A stretch of 43,556 bases of DNA, from assembly GCA_030538155.1 (NCBI GenBank), contig JAUNUN010000025.1, positions 1-43,556 of the forward strand. Reading direction: 5' to 3'. The stretch is from a bacterium (lineage in GTDB: Bacteria; Desulfobacterota; Desulfobulbia; Desulfobulbales; Desulfobulbaceae). Each line of letters starts with the position of its first letter. Position 1 is the stretch's first letter. Shown here piece by piece: positions 8,048 to 17,043 of this stretch. A model generated the notes under the pieces. The model saw only the letters and a list, made by a program, of their open reading frames with translations. It had not been told where the DNA came from and searched no databases. The translations under genes and the position numbers were made by a program.

Positions 8048-9361
8048 TTAGTTGACCCTTAAAACATAGGTTCCGGCCTTGATAGCCCCAGCCTTATACG
8101 CGGAAGAAGCTTTGGCCCTTTTGTAATTGCTGATCGAGAGCAGCACCTTGTCACTGGCCCGCGCCGCTAGCCGCCCCACATCAACGACCTGCTTGATCCG
8201 GTCAGACGCGTCACTGACTGTAAAATAGGTGTGCCCGGCAAAGCCCTTGCCCGGCCATGGGGCGAAAGAGAAGGCCAGGCCCCTTGCATCTATGGAGATC
8301 TCCCCATGATGCGGCGGCATCTTGCCCAGGCGGAAGCCGCCCAGGAAGGCGCGGGCGTTACGGGTGCCATCGAACGCACGGCGGGCGTCGTAGAGTTTGA
8401 GCTTTTTATAGATGCGATCGCCCGCATTACTCTTTACCAGGCAGGACTTGTGCCAGGTTTTACTGGCTGGCAAATACCCGCCGAGCTTGCTGCCGCCCTC
8501 TTCTGCAAAATAGTCAGGGTACCTGTTGCTCAAAAAGACGCCCTTAGCGGCGCCGCGCTGCGGTGCAACCGAGTAGTTGCTGTACATGGGCAGGAGCGCC
8601 TGGGCCGCCAACGAATCGCTGCCGCTTGAACTTGCCGTGGGCGCAGTCGGGTGTAAAAGGAATATCCTGCCTGTGCCATGGTGGTCTACCGTTCGGCTGG
8701 GCGTGATCACACTGCCCAAAAATAGCCCCGCAGCCCGACCTGCCTGGGCAATCTCTACCGGGCTTTCAACGGTCACATCCAGTTCCTCGGGCAAGCGGTT
8801 GAGCTTGACCTCCTGGCCGGTGACCGGATCAAAGTTGTAGACCTGCCGCCCAACCCGGTCGGCGGCATCACTTTTCACCATGTAATCCGGACACAGGATG
8901 CAGTTCAGAAACTTGCCCTGCACCAGGCCCTTGTTGCGGAACGGATAGATGCGGATTTCTGGATGCAGGTCTTCAAATGCTCGCCGCTCGGCCTGTGTCA
9001 GGCTGGCCCCGCAGTAGCTGTTGTAGCGGGGCGCGTGCCCGAGGAGCGAGCGGTCTAGTAGCCTGCGCCAGTAGAGCGCATGCCCGTGTACCGTGCCTTT
9101 GAAGCGGTGCCAGGCGTGAAAATGCCGGACCAGCCACAGCTTCTCTGCCTTGCTCCCAGCATAGCTGTAGCCGTCAATATGCAGGTGCCAGGCCAGGTGA
9201 TCGAGCTGCGAATCGGTCAGTTCATCCAGCCGGCTCCAGATGCCCGCCAGGGGGATCAGGTCAAAGGCCCGCTGTTCTGCCCTGCCAGCGGCTTCCGCAG
9301 CCGCTGCCATTACGGGCGCGGCCAGGCTGTCCGGCAATATAGGGATGAGGCGGTTACTCAT
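8048..9361 (-). CDS. I: Tail protein I (P2 gpI-like), long form
   Basis: Baseplate protein connecting gpJ to the fibres. The first ~150 residues match the P2 gpI pattern: LIPILPDSLAAPVMAAA, RAFDLIPLAGIWSRLDELTD, LDHLAWHLHIDGY, and the FKGTVHGHALYWRRLL motif. P2 gpI is about 180 residues; here some 290 further residues follow, beta-rich and Ser/Lys-rich at the end (SISNYKRAKASSAYKAGA), probably a second domain that anchors the next fibre component. It overlaps the gpJ stop by 8 bp. Confidence 0.8.
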   Translation of the reverse strand: MSNRLIPILPDSLAAPVMAAAAEAAGRAEQRAFDLIPLAGIWSRLDELTDSQLDHLAWHLHIDGYSYAGSKAEKLWLVRHFHAWHRFKGTVHGHALYWRRLLDRSLLGHAPRYNSYCGASLTQAERRAFEDLHPEIRIYPFRNKGLVQGKFLNCILCPDYMVKSDAADRVGRQVYNFDPVTGQEVKLNRLPEELDVTVESPVEIAQAGRAAGLFLGSVITPSRTVDHHGTGRIFLLHPTAPTASSSGSDSLAAQALLPMYSNYSVAPQRGAAKGVFLSNRYPDYFAEEGGSKLGGYLPASKTWHKSCLVKSNAGDRIYKKLKLYDARRAFDGTRNARAFLGGFRLGKMPPHHGEISIDARGLAFSFAPWPGKGFAGHTYFTVSDASDRIKQVVDVGRLAARASDKVLLSISNYKRAKASSAYKAGAIKAGTYVLRVN

Positions 9362-10481
9362 GGGCCAGGCCTCCGTAGCTCACTTCTGATACTGCCAGAT
9401 GCGCAACCTCCCAGGGATCAAGCGGCATGAAGGCCGGGCTCTCCACTTCGACCCGCTGGATGCCCTCCACGCCCTGGATAAACTCGATCAGCTTGGAGGG
9501 GAGCACATCCCGGCCCAGCACCGCGCGCTGCCATGCGATGTACGCCTCCACCGCAGCATTGACCTGGGCGATGATCGCCGTCGACCTGGCCGCATAAGAC
9601 ACCAATATATAATAGCGCAGACTAACCGAGCCTTTGATCACCGTGGGCTTGACCACAGTGGGCAGATCGGTGAATGGCCGGATATCATCCCGCACCAGGT
9701 GATCATGCACCGCCTTGATCACCTCGTCTGAGGGCAGCTCACCGCCAACCATGAGCGGGGCAATGTATACCTCGCCCGGTTCGGGTTGCCAGATTGCCTC
9801 GTCTATGATGCCCTGGTGCACGGATTTGACATGGTAGCGATAGGCGTCAAGCGACCCGGCAGAGCCATAAGCCTCGGCGGCCAAAGCAATGCGGCCGCGC
9901 AGGCCTTCATCATCTTCCATATCCATGCCGCCCCTGGATTCAGTGGTGTTAACCACAGAGCGCACATGCGCTACCGGGTCGACCAGTTGGCGGATTTGGC
10001 CGGGCAGGAACCCGTTGCCCTGAACGCCCTCTGTCTCACAAACGCCATCCACCAGCCCGGAAAGCTCACCCGCCGGGATAATCAACTCTTCCACTGTGGC
10101 AAAAACTACACTGTTACCGGCCCTGATGCGTATGCCCTGGGGTATGTGCAGCGCCTCGGTGCGGACAGAGGCCAGGGTAACGGCAAAAGTTGCCCGCGCC
10201 GCTTGCGGCTTAAGACGGTAGGTATGCAGGTAATTGCCTAAATGCTCCAGGTAGCCATCAACCGCATAGTGCAGCAGGTTCTGCTTGCCGGTGAAGTCAA
10301 TGAGCACGTTTTGCTGGGCAATGAGAAAGGCCACCCCTTCCATGAAGAGCCGTACCGGATCGCCAGGATAGAGCGTTACCCCAGCCGCCTCTTCGTAGCC
10401 GGTGATGATGGCGGCCTCCACCTTCCTGGTGTCAGTCTCGCAGAAAGCTATGTCTGGCAAAAAGCGTCTATTCATCGGCAA
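9354..10481 (-). CDS. J: Baseplate assembly protein J (Mu gp47-like)
   Basis: Baseplate wedge protein of contractile tails. The 375-residue length is normal for the family. Typical stretches are GVTLYPGDPVRLFMEGVAFL, DFTGKQNLLHYAVDGYLEHL and GVQGNGFLPGQI, followed by GGMDMEDDEGLRGRI and a C-terminal helix VEAYIAWQRAVLGRDV. It overlaps both gpW (upstream) and gpI (downstream), consistent with coupled translation. Confidence 0.9.
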   Translation of the reverse strand: MPMNRRFLPDIAFCETDTRKVEAAIITGYEEAAGVTLYPGDPVRLFMEGVAFLIAQQNVLIDFTGKQNLLHYAVDGYLEHLGNYLHTYRLKPQAARATFAVTLASVRTEALHIPQGIRIRAGNSVVFATVEELIIPAGELSGLVDGVCETEGVQGNGFLPGQIRQLVDPVAHVRSVVNTTESRGGMDMEDDEGLRGRIALAAEAYGSAGSLDAYRYHVKSVHQGIIDEAIWQPEPGEVYIAPLMVGGELPSDEVIKAVHDHLVRDDIRPFTDLPTVVKPTVIKGSVSLRYYILVSYAARSTAIIAQVNAAVEAYIAWQRAVLGRDVLPSKLIEFIQGVEGIQRVEVESPAFMPLDPWEVAHLAVSEVSYGGLAHE

Positions 10482-10794
10482 TCCTCACTATCACCCAGGG
10501 GAGCAGCCGCCCGTCCGATGAGGTGGCGTTATCCCCTGAGAATCCGGCCTGCACTATGCGTGCCCGAGGTTCGTAGCGATTCACCTGCTCGTGAATCTCC
10601 TTCACCGCCAAGGCCTTGGCCCGCTCAATCGGGGTGTCGATGATCCGGGGAGACAAACCGAAATTCCGGTCCAGCGGCAGGGTGCCCTTCACCGTGGTCA
10701 GGATCATGCGGATGTTCTGCACTACCTCCGCCTCCAGCGAGCCCGGATGAATGGTGATGTCCTGTCTTTCGGCGCTGATGGTGATTTCCATCAC
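10468..10794 (-). CDS. W: Baseplate assembly protein W (gp25-like)
   Basis: A 108-residue baseplate wedge protein of the P2 gpW / T4 gp25 family, which shares a lysozyme-related fold without needing enzymatic activity. Diagnostic stretches are VVQNIRMILTTVKGTLPLDR and FGLSPRIIDTP, then HEQVNRYEPRA. It overlaps the neighbours by a few bases on both sides. Confidence 0.88.
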   Translation of the reverse strand: MMEITISAERQDITIHPGSLEAEVVQNIRMILTTVKGTLPLDRNFGLSPRIIDTPIERAKALAVKEIHEQVNRYEPRARIVQAGFSGDNATSSDGRLLPWVIVRIADE

Positions 10795-11180
10795 ACATAC
10801 TCCTTGAGCTTGAGGGTGCCGGTGGCCATCATGATTACCCCGTTTTTGGCAACCGTCTCCCAGTTGCTGCCCATCTCTTCCAGCACAAATTCACCGACCA
10901 TGAAGCCGCCCACAATCAAACTGTATGCCTGGTGCTCTTCCACCATCAGGCGCAGCAGATCAATCTCGGCCATGGGATTGCAGAAGCGGTGGTGCAATTG
11001 AATGGTGAAGCTCACCTCCTGCAATTCCCGGCCTTCGTACTGCAAAAGCTGTTCGTGGTTGGCCACATTGATCACGCTGTAGCGGCCACGCTTCTGCTGC
11101 TGCAGGTCTTTGAAGGTGCGCATTCTGCTGTCGCTCACTTCAAAGACGATGTCGCCAAAGCTGCCCAGCTCGCTTGTCAT
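10791..11180 (-). CDS. U: P2 GpU-like tail protein
   Basis: A 129-residue protein beginning MTSELGSFGDIVFEVSD, with LQYEGRELQEVSFTIQLHHR and a terminal GVIMMATGTLKLKEYV, the pattern of P2 GpU / tail-terminator-like proteins. In contractile tails these help end tail tube assembly or anchor the baseplate. It is placed between the spike (V) and W. Start and stop overlap the neighbours by 1-4 bp. Confidence 0.75.
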   Translation of the reverse strand: MTSELGSFGDIVFEVSDSRMRTFKDLQQQKRGRYSVINVANHEQLLQYEGRELQEVSFTIQLHHRFCNPMAEIDLLRLMVEEHQAYSLIVGGFMVGEFVLEEMGSNWETVAKNGVIMMATGTLKLKEYV

Positions 11181-12226
11181 CAGGTGCCTCCGATCTGAGC
11201 CCGGCTGGTTGGCCCTTCGCCCGGGCCCGGGTCTTTCGGTGTCGGCCCTGGCGCTGGCGGCGGATCAAACACATAGGGTTCCGGCACAATGGGTTGCGGC
11301 TCCACCACGGTATCGGCTGGCAGGGCAGCGGCATCCTTGCCCGGCGACGCTGGCGGCAGAGTGGTGGCCGGAACGGGTGGTAGGGTGGCCGCGACCCGCT
11401 CCACCATCTCAACCAGGTTCAGGCCGCTGGTCTGCACGGTCTCTGCCCCCAGGAGCAGCATAGGCCCGCCATAGACCGAAGTGATCAGATCGGAACCGAA
11501 GTGGGCATCCATGGTGCCGTGGCAATGCAACACCTCGCCAGCGGTCAGATAAGCGTTGCTGCCACTGCTCAAAACCAGCTCGGCTGCTGCCTTCACCTTG
11601 GTGTCGCCATCGCTGTACAGCTCGCTTTTGGCTGTGCTCATCAGGGTCAGATTGGTTGAACCAACGATGTTGGTGTCGGTCTTGCTGTTGATGTTGATTG
11701 TGGTCGCATCGCCTACGGTGATCACGTTTGGCGCTTTGACTGTAATCTCATCCGCCGCATTGATATTAATGGAGCTGCCGCTGCCGATCTTGATGTCGCC
11801 GCCTACGGCTATGGTCAGCTTGCCGGTTACGTGCAGATCCACGTCGCCGGTTGCGCGGTTGTGTTTGAACCAGGAACCTTCGCCCCAGTTGATCATGGTG
11901 ATATCCGGGTTATCCGCCCCTTCTGGCACCGGGTTGATGGCCGAATAACTGGTGGAAAGCACGTAGCCAACATCCTGCGCGCCTGGGATGTGGAAGACCA
12001 GCACCTGTTCATCAATGTCCGGCAGCGAGAAATACTTGTCCTTATGGCTTTTTGCGGTCAGCACCTGGAGCCAGCCGGATTCAACGCTGTCCTGGGCCGG
12101 GTATTTGACCTTGACCATGTAGCGCTCACCATCAACCTGGGTGACCAGGGCGCGCAGAATCATCTGGTGCACCTGTTCCTCTACCCTGGCAAGTCGTTTG
12201 GCCAAATCTTCCACCACTGCCATCAC
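11180..12226 (-). CDS. V: Baseplate spike protein V (Mu gp45-like)
   Basis: Membrane-piercing spike of the contractile tail. The 348-residue protein has an N-terminal helix, an OB-fold region (ILRALVTQVDGERYMVKV), a beta-helix rich in short I/T/N/S repeats (residues ~130-240, e.g. INSKTDTNIVGSTNLTLMS), and a long Pro-rich C-terminal tail (residues ~280-348). The Pro-rich tail is unusual for gpV and may be a flexible linker or carry a PAAR-like partner. Confidence 0.85.
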   Translation of the reverse strand: MMAVVEDLAKRLARVEEQVHQMILRALVTQVDGERYMVKVKYPAQDSVESGWLQVLTAKSHKDKYFSLPDIDEQVLVFHIPGAQDVGYVLSTSYSAINPVPEGADNPDITMINWGEGSWFKHNRATGDVDLHVTGKLTIAVGGDIKIGSGSSININAADEITVKAPNVITVGDATTININSKTDTNIVGSTNLTLMSTAKSELYSDGDTKVKAAAELVLSSGSNAYLTAGEVLHCHGTMDAHFGSDLITSVYGGPMLLLGAETVQTSGLNLVEMVERVAATLPPVPATTLPPASPGKDAAALPADTVVEPQPIVPEPYVFDPPPAPGPTPKDPGPGEGPTSRAQIGGT

Positions 12227-13242
12227 TTCACCTTCTGCAAGCTGAGCTTGACCTTGTAGCCATCAAAGGGTGAGTGCTCCGCCGACTTGATCAGGTACTT
12301 GCCAGAGAAGCCTCCAAACTCGGTTAACGTGCAGGTTAAGCCGCCTTTCACGCGGGTATCGCCCACAATGGTCAGATCAGCGATGATATCAGGACGGTTC
12401 TTTGCCAGAAGCGATTCCTTGGCCAGTTTTTCCGCATCACCGCTGGAGGTCACCCGCTTGTCGGAGATCTTCAGCACTTCGCCTGACGGCACCTTGGGGT
12501 CATCGAATTTGCCGACATACAGCTCGCCCAAGTCCGTGTCCTGCCAGATCACCCGGCAGCTCTTGTATTTGTCGTGCAGTTCCGAGGAAAAGCGGTAGTC
12601 CACCACTGCCGGGCCCTGGGCAAAGGATTGCAAGCGGTTGAAGACAAAAGCCGGGGCCTGGTTCTCCATCGCCGCCACATCCATTACTGTCAGCCGCCCC
12701 TCATGGAGCTTGACTCCGTTGCCTGCCTCCTGGGCGATACGCTCCAGGAAGGCCAGGTCTCCCTCTTCTTTTTGATCAAGCCTCGGATAGCTGCGATCCT
12801 TGCCCCGCCAGTCCAGGCTGTAGCCGTTGCGGCCAGCAATATCGCCCGCCACCTGGGAGAGAGAAACCGCCTCCCAACCGGTGGTCTTCTTCTCGGCCTG
12901 GGCGCTGGTCTCCGTCTTTTTGGCGGAACCATTGAGTTCAATGGTATCCGGCGGCCCGGTAACCACCGGCATATCCAGCTCAAAAGCGCCGCAGCGCAAC
13001 TCGTGCCGGTCTTCGTTCCTGCGCCAGTCTTCCACAATCAGGATGGGCTCCAAAATGTCGCCACGGGTTGGCCAGCGCTCTCCCTGCCACACCCGGCCAT
13101 CCCGATCCTGCAGGGTAATAGCCACCTGATCCATCTCGCCGTAGGCCTTGGATGTAAAGCTGAAGCTGGTGCAAAATGCGGCGATATCCTCACCCTTGTA
13201 GAGCATCACCACCGTGGCTGAACGTGCTGTCTTGGCGTCCAT
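12223..13242 (-). CDS. D: Late control protein D (Mu gp44-like baseplate hub)
   Basis: Baseplate hub protein of the P2 gpD/VgrG family, which forms the ring above the spike. The 339-residue sequence has the family features FSFTSKAYGEMDQVAITLQD, GQRW-like GERWPTRG, and LAFLERIAQEAGNGVKLHEG, the block where gpD proteins show F.LP.R.Q-type conservation. It overlaps gpV by 4 bp and abuts gpX. Confidence 0.85.
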   Translation of the reverse strand: MDAKTARSATVVMLYKGEDIAAFCTSFSFTSKAYGEMDQVAITLQDRDGRVWQGERWPTRGDILEPILIVEDWRRNEDRHELRCGAFELDMPVVTGPPDTIELNGSAKKTETSAQAEKKTTGWEAVSLSQVAGDIAGRNGYSLDWRGKDRSYPRLDQKEEGDLAFLERIAQEAGNGVKLHEGRLTVMDVAAMENQAPAFVFNRLQSFAQGPAVVDYRFSSELHDKYKSCRVIWQDTDLGELYVGKFDDPKVPSGEVLKISDKRVTSSGDAEKLAKESLLAKNRPDIIADLTIVGDTRVKGGLTCTLTEFGGFSGKYLIKSAEHSPFDGYKVKLSLQKVK

Positions 13243-13454
13243 CAGCGCTCCTTCCAGCGCGGGATCTCGACCACGCGTTCTTTGGCTATTGCGGGAATCG
13301 TCAGGGCCACTCCAGCCTCGAAAAACAGGGTCAGCCTGTGGGCGGGATTGGCCGCTATCAGGTGATGCATGCCGGTCTCGCGGCCATACACCTTCAGGGC
13401 GACCTGATCCCAGGTCTCGCCCTGGATGGTAGTGTACACGGTAGGCTTAGACAA
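13242..13454 (-). CDS. X: Tail protein X (LysM-like)
   Basis: Small tail protein of the P2 gpX family, with a LysM-like fold: SKPTVYTTIQGETWDQVALK, then LIAANPAHR and VALTIPAI. An upstream ATG at 13502 would overlap the tape measure gene by 56 bp; I prefer the TTG at 13454, which sits in an 8-base overlap with the tape measure stop (TTGTCTAA) and begins right at the conserved region, giving 70 residues. Translation is probably coupled. Confidence 0.8.
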   Translation of the reverse strand: MSKPTVYTTIQGETWDQVALKVYGRETGMHHLIAANPAHRLTLFFEAGVALTIPAIAKERVVEIPRWKER

Positions 13455-16041
13455 CCTGCACCCCTCCCAGGCTGACCCGGCGGTTATTGGTCTCCTGCTC
13501 ACGCATCACCTGCCTGATCAGGTTGACCAGCTTGGCGTTGCCAGAGTTGAGAATACGTTCAAATTCCTTGGCGTCGGCCTTGGCGTCTACCTGCAGATTC
13601 TGGTGGATAATGATCTGCCCAGCCCCCGCATCCTTTGCCCCGGCCTTACCTGCACCAGCCTTGCCTGCGCCGGGCTTACCGGAGAAGAGCAGGCTTGCGG
13701 GCATTGCCAGCGCACGCGCCGCGCCCGAGAACACTTTGCTGAAGACTGTTCCCAGCCCAGTCCCTTCCTGGCCAATACCTGCGGCAAAGGTGGTCACCAC
13801 TGCCCTGCCAGATGCAGTCAGGCTGGAGAGCGGACCAACCTTGGCATCAGAGAAAGGCAGGTATTCACGTACATTGCCCAGCATCCCTTTTACCGCTTCA
13901 ACTGGGGCCATGGCGGCCGACTTGATTCCCTGGGTCAGGGTGTTCACCAGGGCCCGCCCGGAGGCAGACCAGTCAACGCTGGCAAGAAAACTGGTCACCG
14001 GGTCGATCATCTGCTTGACCCAGATTACCGGGTTGAAGTTCAGGAAAACCTGCTTGATCGCCTCAATACCTGCCGAAAACGAGGTCTTGATGCCCTGCCA
14101 CAGGTTGGTGAAGAACGGCCCCGCTTTGTCCCAGTGCTTGATGAGCAGTCCGCCCGGAGTGAAATTCAGAAACACTTGCTTTGCAAACGCTACCCCCTGG
14201 GCAAAGACATTCTTGATGCCCTCCCAGGCGCGGGCGAAAAACGGCCCCACCTTATCCCAGTGTCTGATGAGCATGTACGCTCCAGCGCCCAGGGCTACGA
14301 CTGCCGCGATGGCGATGCCGATCGGCCCAAGCCCGACCGTCATGGCCGCGCCCAGGGCTACCTGCGCTGCGGCCAGCAGGCGTGAACCAATAGCCAGGGC
14401 TTTTTGGGTTGCGGCCAGGGCAATCATCCGTATCCGGGTAATGCTCGCTACCTTGCCAATGCCGACCAGGGCCAGCTTGGCGATGGCGATGCCGCTTGAC
14501 ATCAAGTTAAACGCATATCGAACCGCCACGAGGCTTACCGGCAGCGCCACCATGGCGACCGCAGCACCCGCCACAACGGTAGTCAGGGTGGGGAATCGTA
14601 CAGCCAAATCACCCACAATGTCCGCCAAAGCACCGATAGGGGCTAAAAGGGCATTGAAGGCGGGCAGCAGCGTGGTACCCAAGACCACGCCGATTCTGGT
14701 GATCCGGTTGCGCATCAGCTCAAGGTTATTCCCTGTGGTGGCAGAGCGCAGGGCAAATTCAGCCTGCATCGAGCCGCTGAGCTTGGTTGCATCTGCGGTG
14801 AGATTAAAAGCCTTGTGCAACTCTGCCATATTGGTCAGGAGTGGCGCGATTGCACCCTTTGACTCCTCGCCAAAGAGCTGAGAAATCAGGGCCGACTGTT
14901 CCTCAACCGGCATGGCCTGCAGGGCGGCAAAGACCGACTTGATCGCTCCAGGCGCGTCTTTTTGCATCATCTTCGCCATGTCGACCGCTTCAAAACCCAG
15001 CTCGGCAAAGGCCTCCCGTTGTGCCTTGGTTGCAGCCTTGCCCTTGGTCAACGCCCCCACCAGATTCTTCAGGGCCGTGGCTGATATTTCCGGACCGGCT
15101 CCAGAGCTGAGCAGGGCCGCGCCCAGGGAGGCGGTCTGAATCTCGGTCAGACCCGCAGCCTTGGCCACCGCGCCCTGCCGCTGCAAGACCTCGCCTAGCG
15201 CCCCGGCATTGGCGTTCATGTTGTTCGACAGGTGGTTGACGGCATTGGCCAGGCTGATCGCCTGCCCCTGGTCAAGCGCCATGGCTGAACGCCAGTTGGC
15301 CATCATCTGGCCTGCTTCAGCCGCGCCAATGTCAAAGGCAACGCCCATCTTGGCGGCATCTTCGGCAAACTGCAGCAGCTCTGTTCTCGTCTTGGCGATA
15401 CCGGACTGACCGGCAGCCGCAATGATCTGACTCAGACCAGAGGCTGCCATGGGGATACGCGTGGACAGCCGGAGCACATCGTTGCCCATTTCGGCAAAGG
15501 CCTCGGGCGTCTCGAAATCAACCACCTTGCGCACATCGGCCATCGCAGATTCAAACTGCACCGCCGAATGCACGGCTGCGGCAATAGGCGCGCTGCCAGC
15601 CATCACCGGCGCAATCCCGCGTGCCATCTTGCCGTGGAGGTCTGCACGCTGCTCTTTGTTGCTGGCTAGGGTCTGGCGCGCAGAAAGCTGGGTATTCGTC
15701 CTTTTCAGTTCGACGCCGAGGCGTTTTTCCTCCTCGGTCAGTTTGCCGGTATCTATGCCAAGGGCTCTGGCATTGGTCTGGGCTGCATGAAAGGCTGTTT
15801 TGGCCGCGTCGATCTGCGTGCGCATGTCGCGGCTGGCCGTAGTCATCGCCCGGTTCTTGGCGGTCAGCTCAACCAGGGCCGCCTCGTACCTGCGCACCTC
15901 GGCCACTGCCATTTTCTGCGCTTCCAAACCCTTCACCGTGCCAGTCAGATCTTTAATCTTCTGATCAGCAGTAGTAACGGCCTGATGGAAGGTGCCGGAA
16001 AGGGCCGCGCCAATGGTTATGCCCAGAGCAAACTTTTCCAC
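13447..16041 (-). CDS. T: Tail tape measure protein (TP901 family)
   Basis: Sets tail length and helps DNA passage. The 864-residue protein has an N-terminal coiled coil (residues ~25-130), the TP901 core domain (ADVRKVVDFETPEAFAEMGN through QLFGEESKGAIAPLL, about residues 165-390), a hydrophobic helical centre (~450-600), and repeated F/W-containing helices (FARAWEGIKNVFAQG, then FFTNLWQGIKTSFSAG). It starts with GTG at 16041, 1 bp after the E' stop, and is preceded by GAGGG. The gene is the longest in the tail block, as expected. Confidence 0.92.
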   Translation of the reverse strand: MEKFALGITIGAALSGTFHQAVTTADQKIKDLTGTVKGLEAQKMAVAEVRRYEAALVELTAKNRAMTTASRDMRTQIDAAKTAFHAAQTNARALGIDTGKLTEEEKRLGVELKRTNTQLSARQTLASNKEQRADLHGKMARGIAPVMAGSAPIAAAVHSAVQFESAMADVRKVVDFETPEAFAEMGNDVLRLSTRIPMAASGLSQIIAAAGQSGIAKTRTELLQFAEDAAKMGVAFDIGAAEAGQMMANWRSAMALDQGQAISLANAVNHLSNNMNANAGALGEVLQRQGAVAKAAGLTEIQTASLGAALLSSGAGPEISATALKNLVGALTKGKAATKAQREAFAELGFEAVDMAKMMQKDAPGAIKSVFAALQAMPVEEQSALISQLFGEESKGAIAPLLTNMAELHKAFNLTADATKLSGSMQAEFALRSATTGNNLELMRNRITRIGVVLGTTLLPAFNALLAPIGALADIVGDLAVRFPTLTTVVAGAAVAMVALPVSLVAVRYAFNLMSSGIAIAKLALVGIGKVASITRIRMIALAATQKALAIGSRLLAAAQVALGAAMTVGLGPIGIAIAAVVALGAGAYMLIRHWDKVGPFFARAWEGIKNVFAQGVAFAKQVFLNFTPGGLLIKHWDKAGPFFTNLWQGIKTSFSAGIEAIKQVFLNFNPVIWVKQMIDPVTSFLASVDWSASGRALVNTLTQGIKSAAMAPVEAVKGMLGNVREYLPFSDAKVGPLSSLTASGRAVVTTFAAGIGQEGTGLGTVFSKVFSGAARALAMPASLLFSGKPGAGKAGAGKAGAKDAGAGQIIIHQNLQVDAKADAKEFERILNSGNAKLVNLIRQVMREQETNNRRVSLGGVQVV

Positions 16042-16042
16042 C

Positions 16043-16473
16043 TCAATCCCCCTCGCGCCCTTCGGCTGTCATAGCGGCATCAACTTCCGTGGCAAACTCC
16101 TCCAGCTCGCCGAGCGTACAGCCCATCCAGAAATCAATGCCGGTATGCGTGGTCATGGCCAAGTGCACCATCAGCGTGCGGCAGCCTGCCCAACTGAGGC
16201 GAAAAAAGAGGCGTACTTGTCCTGCAGCCTCTTGTAGTTGCTGACCGAAAGGGCATCCAGTTCCTCGCCGGGAACTCCGATCAGCCTTCCAATCATAAGG
16301 ATTTCCCGCTCCAGATCCGTGCTGCCCTGCTTATCCACGGCCCGCATATCCGCCACGGTGGGTTCCCGCATGACAATCGAGCTTACGGTCTCTCCATTCA
16401 AGGTGACCGGATTGGTAAAGACCACCCTGTTCTTCTCTGTCTGGCCCGTGCTTACCGCTTTACCTGCTTCCAT
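16043..16473 (-). CDS. E: Tail assembly chaperone fusion E-E' (by -1 frameshift)
   Basis: Extended form of the tail assembly chaperone. Ribosomes reading the E frame would slip back one base on T-TTT-TTC (minus strand, 16207-16201) and enter a second ORF that has no start of its own. It gives residues such as TLMVHLAMTTHTG and DFWMGCTLGELEEFATEVD, and ends at TGA 16045-16043, 1 bp before the tape measure start. P2 E/E', lambda G/GT and Mu gp41/42 use the same arrangement. The slip site is close to that of P2. The fusion would be about 143 residues. Frameshifting itself is inferred. Confidence 0.8.
16171..16473 (-). CDS. E: Tail assembly chaperone E
   Basis: Unshifted product, 100 residues, of the P2 gpE type: a short N-terminal beta region (VVFTNPVTLNGETVSSIVMR), then helices with ADMRAVDKQGSTDLEREILM and LSVSNYKRLQDKYASFF. 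It should coat the tape measure protein during tail assembly together with the frameshifted E-E' form. It lies between the tube and tape measure genes, the fixed position for this chaperone. Confidence 0.88.
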   Translation of the reverse strand: MEAGKAVSTGQTEKNRVVFTNPVTLNGETVSSIVMREPTVADMRAVDKQGSTDLEREILMIGRLIGVPGEELDALSVSNYKRLQDKYASFFASVGQAAAR

Positions 16474-16503
16474 TTTTCACTCCAGGTTTCGTTATCTGTC
16501 TGC

Positions 16504-17028
16504 TCAGGCGAGGCCAAGGTTGACCCGCACCGCCGCGAGATAGTCCTTGCCGTCGACCATGAAGATGTAGTTGAGCTTGTCGAGTTCCAGCTTGTCTTCA
16601 CCATCCAGGCTGATCTTGATATAGGTCAGCTCCAGTTCGAGCTTGGTCTCGGTCTTCTTGCCGCTATCAAACTTGCCCATGCTTTTTTTCTTGGGCAGCC
16701 CGTGCACATAAATCTTGCACGGGATTTCCTTGATCTCACCCGCAACCCCGTCAAAATGCTGGATTGATCCGTACAGACTCAGCTTGTGCACCTTGGGAGC
16801 CAGCAGGGTAAAAGTGGCATCCGTGGGCGTGCGGAAGTTGAGCCCCACCTGCAGCGACTTGAACTGGCCCAAAGCAGGCGTGTCCAAAACACCGGCCAGT
16901 CCTGCCCCTTTGATTTCGTCCGAATCCGCTTCAAAATCCGGCAGGTCGATATCTGCCACGCCCAAAAGATCCTGGGCATCGTTGTAGACGCGGAAATCTG
17001 TCAGTTTATCTGGTATTCGTCCTCGCAT
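16504..17028 (-). CDS. FII: Major tail tube protein FII
   Basis: Subunit of the inner tube of the contractile tail. The 174-residue protein matches P2 FII: IPDKLTDFRVYNDAQDLLG at the N-terminus, DLPDFEADSDEIKGAGLAG, LTYIKISLDGEDKLELDKLN and VDGKDYLAAVRVNLGL at the end. It starts 15 bp after the sheath stop, behind a GGAGA sequence, and should be made in large amounts with the sheath. Confidence 0.92.
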   Translation of the reverse strand: MRGRIPDKLTDFRVYNDAQDLLGVADIDLPDFEADSDEIKGAGLAGVLDTPALGQFKSLQVGLNFRTPTDATFTLLAPKVHKLSLYGSIQHFDGVAGEIKEIPCKIYVHGLPKKKSMGKFDSGKKTETKLELELTYIKISLDGEDKLELDKLNYIFMVDGKDYLAAVRVNLGLA

Positions 17029-17043
17029 ATTGCGGTCTCCTTA

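Noticed and set aside
13426..14881. Long + strand frames opposite the tape measure gene
   Set aside because: Antisense shadows of a clear TP901-family gene.
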